A model generated the notes under the pieces. It worked only from the letters and a program-made list of their open reading frames with translations, did not search any database and had not been told where the DNA came from. DNA of 21,831 bases from JAAZGD01 sp034003765. GTDB taxonomy: Bacteria; Bacillota; Clostridia; Peptostreptococcales; Anaerovoracaceae. Position numbers and translations under genes: made by a program. Position 1 is the stretch's first letter; each line of letters starts with the position of its first letter. Shown here piece by piece: positions 1 to 7,265 of this stretch. The stretch covers positions 1 to 21,831 of the forward strand of contig JAVEXZ010000024.1 of the NCBI GenBank assembly GCA_034003765.1. Reading direction: 5' to 3'.

Positions 1-370
1 AGCCTCCTGCCAAAATTACATACAGGGTGTTGTCAATGTAGATGGAAATTGTCCTCCACCAACCTGCCTGGAAACCCCAATATTCTCCAAGAGCTTCTTG
101 GACCCACTTGTAATAACCACCTTCTTGGGGTCTTGCTGATCCAAGTTCTGCTGCTACCAAGCCTAGAGGTGTAGACCATACGAAAGGTAATATAATTAAC
201 ATTACCAAAGTAAGCCCTGGACCAGACTCTGGAATCATTTCCTCGATTCCATAGGCGCCTGCTGCGCACAAGCAGAAAATCATAAAGACAACTGTAGATA
301 CTTTGAGATCATGTTGTTTGAGGCCATGCTCTGTGCCGTCTACAGCGATGGATTTTCTTTGTTCTTCCAT
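1..370 (-). CDS. APC-family amino acid/polyamine permease, N-terminal part (runs off window)
   Basis: Only the first 123 residues are in the window; the gene continues beyond position 1. The protein starts MEEQRKSIAV and enters a first membrane segment around residue 23. It then shows AYGIEEMIPESGPG, a second hydrophobic stretch ending PFVWSTPLGLVAAEL, and GGYYKWVQEALGEYWGFQAG. These are hallmarks of the APC superfamily; the order YGIEE...PF.WS.P...AEL...GG resembles the LAT/PUT branch that includes polyamine and neutral amino acid uptake systems. It should be a multi-pass inner-membrane symporter. The start is supported by AAGGAGG eight bases upstream and by a good promoter at 426-454. Substrate cannot be read from this fragment; a polyamine link to the agmatine genes 14 kb away is only speculation. 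Confidence 0.88.
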   Translation of the reverse strand, partial: MEEQRKSIAVDGTEHGLKQHDLKVSTVVFMIFCLCAAGAYGIEEMIPESGPGLTLVMLIILPFVWSTPLGLVAAELGSARPQEGGYYKWVQEALGEYWGFQAGWWRTISIYIDNTLYVILAGG

Positions 371-425
371 GTTATAATTCCTCCTTTTTACGATATTTTT
401 ACAGCCGAAAAAATAAATAATATTA

Positions 426-454
426 ATTATAAATTAATTTTACCCATAAAACAA
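426..454 (-). promoter_or_regulatory. Sigma-A-type promoter for the APC permease
   Basis: On the minus strand TTGTTT (449-454) and TATAAT (426-431) are separated by exactly 17 bases, in AT-rich DNA about 55 bases upstream of the permease start. The perfect -10 and the spacing make this a convincing housekeeping promoter. Confidence 0.65.
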
Positions 455-487
455 CTTTTTTAGGAGTTGGAATGTTAAAAAAAGGCA

Positions 488-517
488 AGGAAAAAGACTC
501 CAATAGGTTGGAGTCTT
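488..517 (-). terminator. Rho-independent terminator downstream of the SDR gene
   Basis: A perfect 10-bp stem (AAGACTCCAA / TTGGAGTCTT, 494-503 and 508-517) with a TAGG loop is followed on the minus strand by TTTTTCC. It lies 36 bases past the stop of the dehydrogenase gene and separates it from the permease. Confidence 0.8.
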
Positions 518-552
518 AGGCTTTTTGGCAATTAATGCTTTTCTTGGGGTTT

Positions 553-1374
553 TTACTGTTCAGCGAATTTTCTTGCAATTTCCGGCAAACTAATAACTAA
601 ACCACCATCAACTAGTAAGTCAGTACCAGTAATAAAGGATGCTTTATCATCAGCTAAAAATTCAACTGCATTGGCTATGTCATCTGGATGTCCATTTCTA
701 CTCATGGGGGTCATTGTCTTCATATAGTTCATTCTTTCTGGATGGTCAATGGCTGCTTGCTCTCCCATTGGAGTCATAATTATACCAGGAGAAACAGAAT
801 TAATTCTTGCCCCTTTAGAACCAAACTCCATAGCATACTTTTTAACTAATAAGAGGGTGCCTCTTTTTGAGAAGTTATATGCAATATCAGCTTGGTTTTG
901 AGCCACTTGCACCAAGGCATCTATCGCTCCATCCTTTGACGGATCTGAAAGGAAACCATCATATTGAGGATTTGGCGGAACCACATGTCCCATCATAGAG
1001 GATATAAGTATTAGTACTGTCTTATCTTCAATTACCTTTAATGTTTCCTGAATTATATTTTCAACCCCTAATAAGTCTATTTCTAGGGTTAATTTTGCAT
1101 CTGCCGATCCACCGCTAACACCCGCCGAATTTATTATCGTTTTTATTTTCCCCAAGGATTTTGCGTACTCAAATAACTCTTTTAGGCTTTCTCGTTTAGA
1201 TGCGTCGCTAGTTTTATATCTTACATCAATTCCTTCTTTTATTAATTCAGCTTCTGCGTTTTTTAAGCGCTCTTCATTTCTTGCAGTTATCAGAACTATT
1301 CCGTCCTTAAATCTCTTAGCACATTCTAGACCTATCCCACTACTTCCGCCAGTTATTATATGTACATTTTTCAT
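553..1374 (-). CDS. Short-chain dehydrogenase/reductase (SDR), 3-alpha-hydroxysteroid dehydrogenase/carbonyl reductase-like
   Basis: This 273-residue protein is a classical NAD(P)-dependent SDR. The nucleotide-binding motif TGGSSGIG is at residues 8-15, NSAG (variant of NNAG) at 82-85, the catalytic serine pair at 125-126, and YNFSK with Tyr166 and Lys170 completes the active site. PG (196-197) and a C-terminal VDGG are also typical. About 38 residues lie between the catalytic Ser and Tyr, longer than in most SDRs. Such an insert, with the PMSR-type segment and DGG tail, resembles 3-alpha-hydroxysteroid dehydrogenase/carbonyl reductases, so a ketone or aldehyde substrate is likely but unproven. 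The start is set by GAGGAGGT six bases upstream. It is monocistronic, with its own promoter and terminator. Confidence 0.9.
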   Translation of the reverse strand: MKNVHIITGGSSGIGLECAKRFKDGIVLITARNEERLKNAEAELIKEGIDVRYKTSDASKRESLKELFEYAKSLGKIKTIINSAGVSGGSADAKLTLEIDLLGVENIIQETLKVIEDKTVLILISSMMGHVVPPNPQYDGFLSDPSKDGAIDALVQVAQNQADIAYNFSKRGTLLLVKKYAMEFGSKGARINSVSPGIIMTPMGEQAAIDHPERMNYMKTMTPMSRNGHPDDIANAVEFLADDKASFITGTDLLVDGGLVISLPEIARKFAEQ

Positions 1375-1405
1375 ATGCTACCTCCTCGAATAAGCAAACA
1401 ATAAC

Positions 1406-1434
1406 AATATAGATTCTCTTAAATGATTTGTCAC
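1406..1434 (-). promoter_or_regulatory. Probable promoter of the SDR gene
   Basis: Minus-strand GTGACA (1429-1434), 17 bases, then TATATT (1406-1411), located 32 bases upstream of the start codon. Each hexamer is one base from consensus. Confidence 0.5.
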
Positions 1435-1544
1435 TCAAATCAATTAGCTCTTGCTACTAATAAGGATTTAAGGTTTGACAAAATATTAACTAATTAACCC
1501 CTTGATTATATCATTAATAAGGGAATTAAGATAGAGGAATTAAG

Positions 1545-1586
1545 TTGAGTAAAATGCAAAGCCCAAGTAGCCTATCACTTGGGCTT
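1545..1586 (-). terminator. Terminator downstream of the catalase gene
   Basis: A 10-bp perfect stem (AAGCCCAAGT at 1559-1568, ACTTGGGCTT at 1577-1586) with an 8-base loop is followed on the minus strand by TTTGCATTTT, 32 bases past the catalase stop. Confidence 0.7.
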
Positions 1587-1617
1587 CGTATTTTATGTCT
1601 TGATTAAGATTTACTCT

Positions 1618-3330
1618 TTACAAAAGCCAAGGATCACTTTCTGGCTCTATATAGTCACTGGTATTTGTGTCTATCTCTATCCCTGGGTTTACTGGAGCAC
1701 TAGGTGTATTCAATTCTGGGTGTAAATTGTTAGCCTTCTTTTGATTTTCATAAGAGTCTCCTTTGGGTAAGTTTAAGTCTACATCATCAATTGATATACC
1801 CAGCGACTTTGCCACACCCTCACCATACTTTGGATCTGCTTGATAGCAATGATTAATATGTCTATGCTTTATTTGAAGGGTTGAGTCACCCATGTTTCTA
1901 GCTGTATTATCAAAAAGCACTTGCTGCTGATCAGGAGTCATAGCCCTAAATAGAAGTCCCGGTTGTGTAAAATAATCCGAATCATCTTCTCTAAAATCAT
2001 ACCTATAAACATCTCCGCCCTTTTCCTTTGGTAAGTTGTCTTCAGGATGATCCTCCCAATTGCCATAGCTGTTTGGCTCATAGTGAAGTTCGCTTCCCAA
2101 GTTACCATCTACACGCATTTGGCCGTCTCGATGAAAACTGTGTGGATGCTCCACTCCCTTAGGCATATTAACTGGGATTTGATGGTGGTTTACTCCTAAG
2201 CGATATCTTTGTGCATCACCATAAGAAAATAAGCGTCCTTGCAACATCCTGTCTGGAGAAAAGCTTATCCCAGGAACCACATTGGCTGGATTAAAGGCAG
2301 CTTGCTCAATCTCAGCAAAATAGTTTTCCGGGTTTTTGTTCAGTTCAAATTCCCCTACAGGGATAAGTGGGAAATCTTTTTTCAACCACATTTTTGTTAA
2401 GTCAAAGGGATTATTCACCATTGAATCGGCTTGTTCCTCGGTCATAATTTGTACATACATTTTCCACTTTGGAAACATCTTTTCCTCGATGGCTTGATAT
2501 AGGTCTCTTTGATGAGACTCTCTATCCATTCCAACTACAATTCCAGATTCATGATCCGTTAAATTTTTGATTCCCTGTTGAGACCTAAAGTGGAACTTTA
2601 CCCATGACCGCTTGTTCGCCTTGTTAATAAAGCTGTATGCGTGGGAACTAAAGCCGTGCATATGCCTATAGGAAGATGGGATACCTCGGTCACCCATAAT
2701 TATTGTTACCTGTAATAGAGCTTCTGGCAAAGAGCTCCAAAAGTCCCAGTTTGTATTTGGGCTCCTCATATTAGTCCGTGGGTCTCTTTTAACTGCATGG
2801 TTTAAGTCAATAAATTTCATGGGATCTCTGAAGAAAAATACTGGTGTATTGTTGCCAACTACATCCCAATTCCCTTCTTCTGTGTAAAACTTTAGGGCAA
2901 AACCACGAATATCTCTTTCTGCGTCTGCAGCACCTCTCTCACCAGCAACTGTTGAGAATCTTGCTAGCATCTGAGTCTGTTTGCCGACTTTAGAAAATAT
3001 GTTTGCCTTAGTATACTCTGTAATATCGTGAGTCACTGTAAATGTACCAAATGCACCAGATCCCTTAGCATGCATTCTTCTTTCAGGTATAACTTCTCTG
3101 TCAAAGTGAGCCATTTTCTCTAAAAACCAAGTGTCTTGAAGGGTAACAGGACCTCTTTTACCTGCGGTCATGGTATCTTGATTATCTGTTACTGGAGCTC
3201 CTGCTGCTGTCCTTATATCACTAACAGGTCCTTTGTTTTGATTTCTGCTGGCTACTCCTGCTCCTAATCCATTTTTCTCCATAGGATTCTTAATGCCGGC
3301 ATTTTTAGGTTTATCTTTAGTATTATCCAT
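1618..3330 (-). CDS. katA: Monofunctional haem catalase
   Basis: A 570-residue catalase that breaks down hydrogen peroxide to water and oxygen in the cytoplasm. The active-site block FDREVIPERRMHAKGSGAFG carries the distal His87. VGNNTPVFF around residues 158-166 carries the catalytic Asn. RLFSYGDAQRYR carries the proximal haem ligand Tyr370. It most resembles small-subunit clade-3 catalases of Firmicutes (KatA/KatX type), but has about 55 extra N-terminal residues rich in Asn, Lys and Gly before TAAGAPVTDNQ, and a C-terminal tail of about 50 residues ending DPWLL. There is no large-subunit C-terminal domain. GGAGGT lies seven bases before the ATG. Together with the neighbouring rubrerythrin it gives two independent peroxide-removal routes. 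Which paralogue name fits best is uncertain. Confidence 0.96.
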   Translation of the reverse strand: MDNTKDKPKNAGIKNPMEKNGLGAGVASRNQNKGPVSDIRTAAGAPVTDNQDTMTAGKRGPVTLQDTWFLEKMAHFDREVIPERRMHAKGSGAFGTFTVTHDITEYTKANIFSKVGKQTQMLARFSTVAGERGAADAERDIRGFALKFYTEEGNWDVVGNNTPVFFFRDPMKFIDLNHAVKRDPRTNMRSPNTNWDFWSSLPEALLQVTIIMGDRGIPSSYRHMHGFSSHAYSFINKANKRSWVKFHFRSQQGIKNLTDHESGIVVGMDRESHQRDLYQAIEEKMFPKWKMYVQIMTEEQADSMVNNPFDLTKMWLKKDFPLIPVGEFELNKNPENYFAEIEQAAFNPANVVPGISFSPDRMLQGRLFSYGDAQRYRLGVNHHQIPVNMPKGVEHPHSFHRDGQMRVDGNLGSELHYEPNSYGNWEDHPEDNLPKEKGGDVYRYDFREDDSDYFTQPGLLFRAMTPDQQQVLFDNTARNMGDSTLQIKHRHINHCYQADPKYGEGVAKSLGISIDDVDLNLPKGDSYENQKKANNLHPELNTPSAPVNPGIEIDTNTSDYIEPESDPWLL

Positions 3331-3401
3331 TTTCTACCTCCATTTTACACCCATCCCTCTGATACCCTTAGGTTGTCAGGGTTATTGCATTTACCTATTA
3401 C

Positions 3402-3432
3402 TTATATACCCCTATAACAAGATGCTATTCAA
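3402..3432 (-). promoter_or_regulatory. Possible catalase promoter with overlapping dyad
   Basis: On the minus strand TTGAAT (3427-3432), 18 bases, then TATATA (3403-3408). A small dyad, TTATA-N6-TATAA (3402-3417), covers the -10 region. It recalls the half-sites of a PerR box (TTATAAT-N-ATTATAA) but the spacing is not canonical, so regulation by PerR is only a suggestion. Confidence 0.35.
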
Positions 3433-3492
3433 TATAGATCCCATTTTAATGGCAACTACATCCTATTCCAAACTCTAATCAAGTATTTTGTC

Positions 3493-3572
3493 AGAATTAA
3501 AGTAAGTGGTATTCTTAGTTATGAAGTCAAGGTTTTGCCACAATCAAAGTTAGTGATATTAGTAGTTATGAT
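3493..3572. repeat. Degenerate direct repeat at the 3' end of the copper ATPase gene
   Basis: Two copies of about 33 bases (3493-3525 and 3540-3572) are about 80% identical with a 47-base period. The second covers the ATPase stop codon. The segment next to the first copy (GTTATGAAG...GGTTTTGCC, 3518-3539) also matches the end of the coding region (3565-3596). This looks like an old, decayed tandem duplication of the gene's 3' end. Confidence 0.5.
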
Positions 3573-5737
3573 TTTTCTAGCTTTAAAAGTTTTGCATTAA
3601 TGGCAACTATTATGGTACTAAGAGACATAAGTATAGCGCCAATGGCTGGAGATATCACTATCCCAACTCCAGATAAGACTCCAGCTGCAAGAGGTATTGC
3701 AATTACATTATATCCTGTTGCCCATACCAGGTTTTGTCTCATCTTCCTATAGGTAGCCTTTCCAAAATCAATTAAGGCAACTACATCTTCGGGATTAGAA
3801 TTGACAAGGACAATATCCGCAGTTTCCGCCGCTACATCTGTGCCAGAACCTACTGCTATCCCAACATCAGCCTGGGCTAATGCTGGAGCATCGTTTACTC
3901 CATCTCCTGTCATTGCCACAAAGTTACCTTGGGATTGCAACTCTTTGATTTTATCTTGTTTTTCATCAGGCAGTACCTCTGCAAAATATCCATCCAGGCC
4001 CAATTCTTCAGAAACCTGTTTTGCAGTGTTTTCATTATCTCCTGTGAGCATCCAGGTTTTTATTCCTTCTTCCTTCAGTCTTTTTATTGCATTATAGGAT
4101 TCCTCCCTTATTCTGTCTGAAAGCCCTATTGCAGCAATGAGTTTACCTTCAAGGAGCAGAAACACATTGGTTGAAACATCATGGGCCGGTAGGTCTCTTG
4201 GTACTTCAATGTTATTCTCTTTTAAATAACCAGGACTTACCACCATTGTATCTTTTCCATCAATTCTTCCCTTTACACCCTTGCCTTTTATGGCCTCAAA
4301 ATCTTCCATGTCTAAAGATGAAAGGCCTAACTCTTTTTGTTTTTCTATTATACCAGTGGCTATTGGATGTTCGGAATTACTTTCAAGGGTTGCCGCCACT
4401 TCTATTACCTCTTCTTCACTATACTTATCATCAAATATCTCTATGAAGTTTACCCCGAATTCTCCATAGGTAAGTGTCCCAGTTTTATCAAATACTAGGG
4501 TGTCGATTTTTCTAGAATTCTCAAACTGAGTTCTGTTTTTTATTAGCAAACCATTTTTAGCTGACTGAGCAGTTGATGCGGCTACCACTAAAGGAATAGC
4601 TAGGCCCAGAGCATGAGGGCATGTTATTACCATTACAGTTGCCATTCTTGCTATAGCAAAGGTAAAATCCCTTGTTATTAAATACCATACTATTAGTGTT
4701 GTAAATCCTGCAGTTAAGGCTACTATTGTCAGCCAGAAAGCGGCTTTGTCAGCCAGGTTTTGGGTTTTGGATTTTGATTCTTGTGCGGACTTTACCAAGT
4801 CAATAACTTTGGATAAGTAGGAATCTTCTCCTGTGCCCTGAACTTCTACCTCTAATGAGCCATCATTATTAATTGACCCTCCTATTACCTTATCCCCTTT
4901 GGTTTTTTCTACAGGTTTTGACTCTCCAGTTAACATGGATTGATTTATTGAACTGGAACCTTTTACTATAATTCCGTCAGCAGGGATTTTTTCTCCAGGT
5001 TTTATGAGAATTATATCATCCTTTTCCAACTGGTTTATTTCAACATCAGTTGTTTCTCCGTCTTTTATTAAATGGGCAGTGTTTGGCATAAGTTCAGCAA
5101 GCTCTTCTAGTGCATTTGATGCACTAAGAACAGATCTCATTTCTATCCAGTGGCCTAGGAGCATAATGTCAATAAGGGTGGCTAATTCCCAAAAGAAATC
5201 ATTTCCAGAGAGACCAAATACAGTAGCTGTGCTATAAATATATGCTACTGAAATCGCCATAGCTATTAGGGTCATCATCCCTGGTCTCTTCTCTTTTAAC
5301 TCATCAAATAGACCTTTTAAGAATGGCCAGCCCCCATAAAAATATACAAAGCTAGCTAGCCCAAACAAAATATAATTGCTTCCTGCAAAAATGATGCTTA
5401 TACCTGTCCATTTTTGAATCATGGGAGATAGAGCAAGGAGGGGAACGGTTACAACTAGAGACACAAAAAATCTTCTCTTAAAGTCCTTTATCATCATCTC
5501 ATGGTGGTTATGGTGGCTGGGCTGATTGCCATTATGGTTCTTGTGGGTCATATGATTTTCTGCTTGATCATCCTTGTGGACCCTATGATTTTCTGCTTGA
5601 TCATTCTTGTGGACCCTATGATTTTCTGCTTGATCATTCTTGTGGGCCATATGATTTTCTGCTTGATCATTCTTGTGGGTCATATGATTTTCTTCTTGGC
5701 CATTCTGGTGTTGGTGGTGCTTGTTAATAGTCTCCAT
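3566..5737 (-). CDS. copB: CopB-type copper/silver-exporting P-type ATPase (P1B-3, CPH motif)
   Basis: A membrane pump that uses ATP to expel copper (and usually silver). Numbering from the chosen start gives the TGES actuator motif at 270-273, the intramembrane metal motif CPH at 373-375, the phosphorylation site DKTGT at 417-421, the HP dipeptide at 457-458 and TGDGVND at 610-616. CPH, together with a His/Met-rich N-terminus in place of HMA domains, is the signature of CopB-type (P1B-3) ATPases. The last membrane segment has the family's MSLSTIIVAINAKLL. The start at 5737 (METINKHHQH) follows AAGGAG at the right distance; the ORF could open 15 codons earlier at 5782 but that ATG lacks such a site. 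Residues about 12-68 are built from an 11-residue repeat. No copper repressor gene or CopY/CsoR-type box was recognised nearby. Confidence 0.94.
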   Translation of the reverse strand: METINKHHQHQNGQEENHMTHKNDQAENHMAHKNDQAENHRVHKNDQAENHRVHKDDQAENHMTHKNHNGNQPSHHNHHEMMIKDFKRRFFVSLVVTVPLLALSPMIQKWTGISIIFAGSNYILFGLASFVYFYGGWPFLKGLFDELKEKRPGMMTLIAMAISVAYIYSTATVFGLSGNDFFWELATLIDIMLLGHWIEMRSVLSASNALEELAELMPNTAHLIKDGETTDVEINQLEKDDIILIKPGEKIPADGIIVKGSSSINQSMLTGESKPVEKTKGDKVIGGSINNDGSLEVEVQGTGEDSYLSKVIDLVKSAQESKSKTQNLADKAAFWLTIVALTAGFTTLIVWYLITRDFTFAIARMATVMVITCPHALGLAIPLVVAASTAQSAKNGLLIKNRTQFENSRKIDTLVFDKTGTLTYGEFGVNFIEIFDDKYSEEEVIEVAATLESNSEHPIATGIIEKQKELGLSSLDMEDFEAIKGKGVKGRIDGKDTMVVSPGYLKENNIEVPRDLPAHDVSTNVFLLLEGKLIAAIGLSDRIREESYNAIKRLKEEGIKTWMLTGDNENTAKQVSEELGLDGYFAEVLPDEKQDKIKELQSQGNFVAMTGDGVNDAPALAQADVGIAVGSGTDVAAETADIVLVNSNPEDVVALIDFGKATYRKMRQNLVWATGYNVIAIPLAAGVLSGVGIVISPAIGAILMSLSTIIVAINAKLLKLEKS
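5538..5702 (-). repeat. Five tandem 33-bp units encoding an 11-residue His-rich repeat in CopB
   Basis: Units begin at 5538, 5571, 5604, 5637 and 5670 and are nearly identical, with a decayed sixth unit after 5702. Each encodes one NH(M/R)xHKNDQAE-type unit, i.e. a His-x-x-His pair, with Met in three copies and Arg in two. This is a metal-ligand array whose copy number can change in frame. Confidence 0.9.
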
Positions 5738-6088
5738 AGCTAACTCCTTTCTCATAAACTTGTTTTTAATATACCCAACCAACCAACTAATTAATAGAAT
5801 TAACTAAACATAATAATAAATCCACAAATATATATGGGGAGGGTTTGGATTAGTGGCGACAAAAAACACCTGGCAAAAAATATAAGCAGGTGTTTTTTTA
5901 ATATTAATTTCAAACTATAACACACAAATGCACTTTTTAATCGCCCATTCTTCACATCATTTTGATCCTAGCCTATACATATAATCGTCTTGAATGAATC
6001 TGCCCTATTTAGTGTAGCATATCTATGAATATAGTTTGGGTCTTCTTAAGTATTACTATTAGTCCAGATACTTAATTGTGTTTTCCCT
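5738..6088. other. Intergenic region between copB and rubrerythrin
   Basis: No coding sequence is seen. It contains a bidirectional terminator (listed separately), an AT-rich leader upstream of copB with a TTGG triplet repeat on the minus strand, and an 8-bp inverted repeat (TTAAGTAT 6046-6053 / ATACTTAA 6068-6075) just after the rubrerythrin stop, without a U-tract. Confidence 0.6.
5861..5898. terminator. Bidirectional rho-independent terminator
   Basis: A 12-bp stem (AAAAAACACCTG at 5861-5872, CAGGTGTTTTTT at 5887-5898) carries T-runs on both strands. It lies 190 bases after the rubrerythrin stop and probably ends that minus-strand transcript before copB. Confidence 0.8.
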
Positions 6089-6673
6089 TTAATATGTCTC
6101 ACAAAAAACTTCAAAATGATCAATCTTATGATCACAAGCAGGGCAACGATCTGGTGCGGATTTACCCTTGTGTACATAACCACAATTGTTACATTTCCAC
6201 TCAACTTCATGGTCCTTTTCAAATACTTTATTGTTCTCGATATTAGCTAATAGTTTTCTATATCTCATCTCATGACGTTCTTCAGCTTCCGCTATTTCTC
6301 GCCATACATATGCTATATCAGGAAATCCTTCTTCTTCAGCTATATCCGCAAAACTTGGATAGAGGTCTGTCCACTCTTCCTTTTCTCCTTCAGCTGCTGC
6401 AAATAGGTTTGATTTGGTGTCCCCTAATGCTACAGGAAATTCGGCGGTTATTTCTACAGTTTCACCTTCTAAGCTTGCACTCAGGAATTTAAAGAATCTT
6501 TTAGCATGTTCTTTTTCATTTTCTGCTGTTTCTGCAAAGATGTTCTGAATTTGTACATATCCATCTTTTTTTGCTTGAGATGAATAATACGCGTACCTAG
6601 TCCTAGCTTGACACTCTCCTGCAAATGATTTCATTAAGTTTTCAGCTGTCCGTGTCCCTTTTAGAGATTTCAT
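6089..6673 (-). CDS. rbr: Rubrerythrin
   Basis: A 194-residue cytoplasmic non-haem iron protein that reduces hydrogen peroxide with electrons from NADH via rubredoxin-type partners, a main anaerobe defence. Residues 1-150 form the ferritin-like di-iron bundle. Glu20, Glu53 and His56 (ENEKEH) provide one set of ligands; Glu97/Glu100 and the EAEERHE segment (130-135) provide the others. Residues 156-194 form the C-terminal rubredoxin domain with CNNC (161-164) and CPAC (177-180) for the FeS4 iron. Length and domain order are those of classical rubrerythrin. The start follows GAGGAGGT. In clostridia this gene is often under PerR, but I saw no convincing box in the upstream 240 bases. It lies just downstream of the metal-ATPase group on the same strand. 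Confidence 0.97.
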   Translation of the reverse strand: MKSLKGTRTAENLMKSFAGECQARTRYAYYSSQAKKDGYVQIQNIFAETAENEKEHAKRFFKFLSASLEGETVEITAEFPVALGDTKSNLFAAAEGEKEEWTDLYPSFADIAEEEGFPDIAYVWREIAEAEERHEMRYRKLLANIENNKVFEKDHEVEWKCNNCGYVHKGKSAPDRCPACDHKIDHFEVFCETY

Positions 6674-6868
6674 TGTCTACCTCCTCGATTTTTACCTTAA
6701 ATAATTCTTCAAATACAATTGTAGCAAATCCCTTGCTAGATAGCTACTGCTACCAAAGTATTTAATTATTCTTCATCACCCGACAACAAGTCTAACACAG
6801 GGGGCAATTAAAATAATAAGTAGCCAAATGTTATCTTATAGTTATGTACTCTTAATCAAAGCCTTTAA

Positions 6869-6981
6869 CTATTTCACTTTAGACTTCAGTACTTCATAAC
6901 CCACTTTAGTGATAGCCTTTTCTATTTCACTTTAGACTTCAGTACTTCATAACCCACTTTAGTGATAGCCTTTTCTATTTC
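6869..6981. repeat. Exact 53-bp tandem duplication at the 3' end of the HMA gene
   Basis: Unit 6869-6921 is repeated exactly at 6922-6974, followed by the first seven bases of a third copy (6975-6981). The second unit is the last 53 coding bases of the HMA gene including its stop; the first is an untranslated copy lying just beyond the stop. The boundary coincides with the stop codon, so the protein is unchanged. Confidence 0.95.
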
Positions 6982-7149
6982 TTCCATTGTAATCTTATCT
7001 TCTTGGAAATCAAATCTTACTCTACTTGTATTGAAAGATACATTCACTGTATCTTTCAAAATGCCATCTAAGCCTTTCATTGCCCCTTCGATTTTTTGCA
7101 TACAAGCTGGGCATGTTAATGTTTCCAAATATACTGTTCCTGCTTTCAT
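6922..7149 (-). CDS. Small heavy-metal-associated (HMA) domain protein, CopZ-like metallochaperone
   Basis: A 75-residue single-domain protein with the HMA metal-binding loop LTCPACMQKIE (Cys13, Cys16) after the first beta strand and a ferredoxin-like pattern to the end (residues 5-72). Such proteins bind soft metals through the two Cys and hand them to a P-type ATPase. It is the third gene of a minus-strand set, 116 bases after the metal ATPase, which itself has no N-terminal HMA domain, so this protein may act as that pump's separate metal-binding domain. It could equally serve the copper pump CopB. AAGGAGG precedes the ATG. The final 53 bases are duplicated just after the gene. Confidence 0.88.
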   Translation of the reverse strand: MKAGTVYLETLTCPACMQKIEGAMKGLDGILKDTVNVSFNTSRVRFDFQEDKITMEEIEKAITKVGYEVLKSKVK

Positions 7150-7265
7150 GATAAGCCTCCTTTAATCAAGCATTATATTTCACTTTTTCAATAATAATTA
7201 TGATTTTTTTCTATATTCCTTTAATATCCCACATATAATATCCAACATGAAAATCTACTATTTTT

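Noticed and set aside
3293..3478. 61-residue plus-strand frame upstream of the catalase gene
   Set aside because: It overlaps the catalase start, has no ribosome site and covers the catalase promoter region; composition is that of non-coding DNA.
5538..5702. Possible CRISPR-like array from regular 33-bp spacing
   Set aside because: Units are contiguous with no spacers and encode an in-frame His-rich peptide of CopB.
5501..5743. Open frame on the plus strand with repeated hydrophobic units (CLIILV...MIF)
   Set aside because: It is the antisense shadow of the 33-bp repeats in copB; its regularity comes from the repeat, and there is no ribosome site.
5737..5782. Longer start of CopB at 5782 (MVGYIKNKFMRKELA)
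   Set aside because: The extra codons contain the AAGGAG ribosome site for the ATG at 5737, and no such site precedes the upstream ATG.
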